A DNA stretch of 64,000 nt, from positions 394,870 to 458,869 of the forward strand of contig JAQFVV010000286.1 in the NCBI GenBank assembly GCA_028023455.1, read 5' to 3'. Positions within the stretch are counted from its first letter, which is position 1. Every line of letters begins with the position of its first letter. The notes beneath the pieces are model-generated. The model was not told the origin of the DNA, made no database searches, and saw only the letters and a list, made by a program, of their open reading frames with translations. A program made the position numbers and the translations under genes. The DNA is from Epiperipatus broadwayi. Taxonomy: Eukaryota > Onychophora > Udeonychophora > Euonychophora > Peripatidae. This document shows positions 62,001 to 64,000 of the stretch, piece after piece.

Positions 62001-64000
62001 GCATATTTCTTAATAGTTAAAATATATGTTTTTAGGAATGTATAATGAAAATTCTGTTTTAAGATGGTCACACAACTCAGGCCAACATTTTAGGTATAAA
62101 TAAAAAAAATATAGACATCTAGCTTTCACGTTTAATCAGACTAATAGTTTAAGGGAGGTGTATCATGGCAAATTTTAAATCAATAGGTTACATATAGCTT
62201 AGTCAGTTTGAGCACTCCTTATGTATTTGCAAGGATTAAACCCTTTCATTTTTTTCACTAAATCATCTTTTGCTGAATTATATTTAAATGTTTCCTTTTA
62301 TAACAGTTTATATCTCTTTTTTTAAGTTTATTATAAATATTACTATTATGTCTATGTTATATTGATTCAAAATTCTTAAATTTTTTTTTTATTTTAGTTC
62401 ATCTTGTATTAATGCAATTATAATGGAGTCATAATATTACTATATTTTGTTCCTATCCTCCCTTATGTAAATTGTATATCGTGTCTAATAGCTCACATTT
62501 TGTTGATAAGCTTTGATTACAATATAATATTTATTTCTTACTGCGTTGTGTGTGTGCATTATCTATCAATATATATATATATAACATGATTTTATGTGTA
62601 TAAATTAAAATTATAGTTTAAATATTATTAATCATAAAAAATAAATAAACCTCTAGTCGTATGCTTAATAATAATAAATGTATATTTTTTTTATAATTAT
62701 TATTAATAAATTGAGAGCGCAAACTTACATAAGTATTTATTGCGTGTGGTCACGTATTCACATTTATTCAAAAAATAAAAATAATAAAAACCTAACGGTA
62801 CTGTACCTTTATTTATTATAATAAAGTTTCATCTTCCCAGACTTTTATATATCCAAATAATCCACAATTAAATATAGATTTGCTTAAAAAATATTTTTTT
62901 ATAATAATAGGCAGACTTCTCTCTCCAATTGACCTAAGTTCATATTGTTTTAAAATGTAATACTTTACTCACCATTAATCATTCTAAATTCTAAATTTTT
63001 GGTAAATCCTTTAAATTTTTTGATGTAATATAAAACTACATTATAGTATTTTCTTCTGTCACTATCAAATTGATAACTTTCATTTTAGTGATTAAGAAAG
63101 ATATTTAACTAATTAAAACTTCTAGTTTACAGTTTAAAACCATTTTATTGTGGAAAACACTGTACCATGTTAAATTTTTTAAAAACTAAAAAAGAATTGA
63201 GTAAAATGTATATTTCTTTTAAATATAAATGAAAACCAATTATTAATAAACATGGACACAATGACACATATAGACCAAACAATGGGCACTGCAATATTGA
63301 ATTTATTAAATTTATGAATTTTAATATTTTATTTTTACTATTTACATTTTTTGTTTATTCACTTTTTTTAATAGTCTAGAAGTGAAATAGTGGGTACTGA
63401 TGTTTTCCATACTACATGCATTAATTCACTCCAAAACTTTCAGATATTTAATATTTTAGTAGTTACAAAGAATTTAAATACTTCAGAGCACTAACAATAT
63501 ATATTCAAATTAATGAAGACTAAATATTTCTTTTTAAAATAAAAAAGAAATATAAAAATAAAATAATGAATTATGAAAAAACAGTGAATGGAAAAAACCA
63601 AAATTAGATAAATCTAAGGGCAATATTTTTGAAAATCTTGAACAATTAAAATACCAGCATGATAATATCTTAAAAATAAATGTTGTAACTATTACAATTA
63701 TTATATCAAGATTTTAAAAAATTGATCATAAAATAGCCATAAACCATTTTTAATGCATATAAGTTAAAACTTAAGTACACTAAAGTCTTTGCTTTAAATT
63801 TTCAAGAGGGAATTTTGTTAGACAATATTTTTTTTTGGTCCAGTGCTTTTATTTTGCTTTCAAACTTATAATTTAGGCATTAAAACTAATATTTTAAACA
63901 AAAATTAAATGTTTTCAACTGTAAATATTTGCCTCTACATTATAATAATATATAGTTTTGTAATCTAACTGGACTACTATGACAAATTTTAGAAAGATAA
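59001..64000. other. AT-rich DNA, no gene seen
   Basis: Short TA arrays near 59981 and 62570 and T-runs only. A somewhat richer patch at 59820-59970 contains GAATTCAG..TTCAGCTGAA-type short symmetry but nothing recognisable. Confidence 0.5.

Overview
This window is extremely AT-rich, intron/intergenic-style eukaryotic DNA. It has no operons, no dense ORFs and no CRISPR. It is packed with microsatellites, palindromes and decayed transposable elements, and holds one 500-base assembly gap. The mix of Penelope-like elements (PLEs) with GIY-YIG domains, an RTE-clade LINE with a short (GAT)n-type tail, a Merlin (IS1595/ISXO2-type) relic, a pogo/Tigger-like relic, tRNA-derived SINEs and a gag-bearing LTR element points to an invertebrate metazoan. 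The sequence alone does not let me choose a phylum. No intact host gene is visible. The best candidate for a host exon is an unrecognised open stretch at about 15949-16215.

Layout. 1-8.9 kb: AT-rich DNA with a 5'-truncated RTE tail (3.57-3.87 kb), a 220-bp inverted repeat (4.7 kb), a pogo-like end (5.4 kb) and a 1.9-kb inverted repeat (6.56-8.44 kb). 8.9-12.65 kb: a decayed PLE preceded by a truncated copy of itself in inverse orientation, with a palindromic foldback inserted. 14.4-15.1 kb: Merlin transposase relic. 15.9-17.1 kb: candidate exon, two near-perfect palindromes and TA arrays. 18.8-19.6 kb: two unrecognised ORFs. 23.8-25.5 kb: RTE reverse-transcriptase relic. 26.9-28.1 kb: internally deleted pogo/Tigger-like element with TA duplications. 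33.16-33.64 kb: CT/poly-C array. 36.3-37.2 kb: GATA/GACA array. 37.6-40.1 kb: an RTE fragment ending at a 1.5-kb palindrome made of two inverted PLE 3' ends. 40.25-42.06 kb: a third PLE 3' end next to a coiled-coil-like relic. 43.6-44.0 kb: three tandem copies of a 143-bp unit. 46.2-51.5 kb: a minus-strand LTR element with long LTRs and only a gag-like remnant. 55.1-55.6 kb: a foldback element whose core derives from that LTR. 56.8-58.2 kb: trinucleotide arrays, a fourth PLE GIY-YIG relic and a SINE. 58.5-59.0 kb: N gap. 59-64 kb: featureless AT-rich DNA.

The most interesting thread is RNA-level. Sequences resembling minimal type-I hammerhead ribozyme cores occur near the 3' ends of two different PLE families here: 40001-40064 with its mirror 38611-38674, and 8988-9027 with its damaged mirror near 12553-12583. 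Weaker matches occur in two foldback elements and a SINE family. Hammerheads in PLE terminal repeats are established knowledge. The specific structures here are my own pairing by eye and need folding and cleavage tests. Nothing in the window supports a host pathway.
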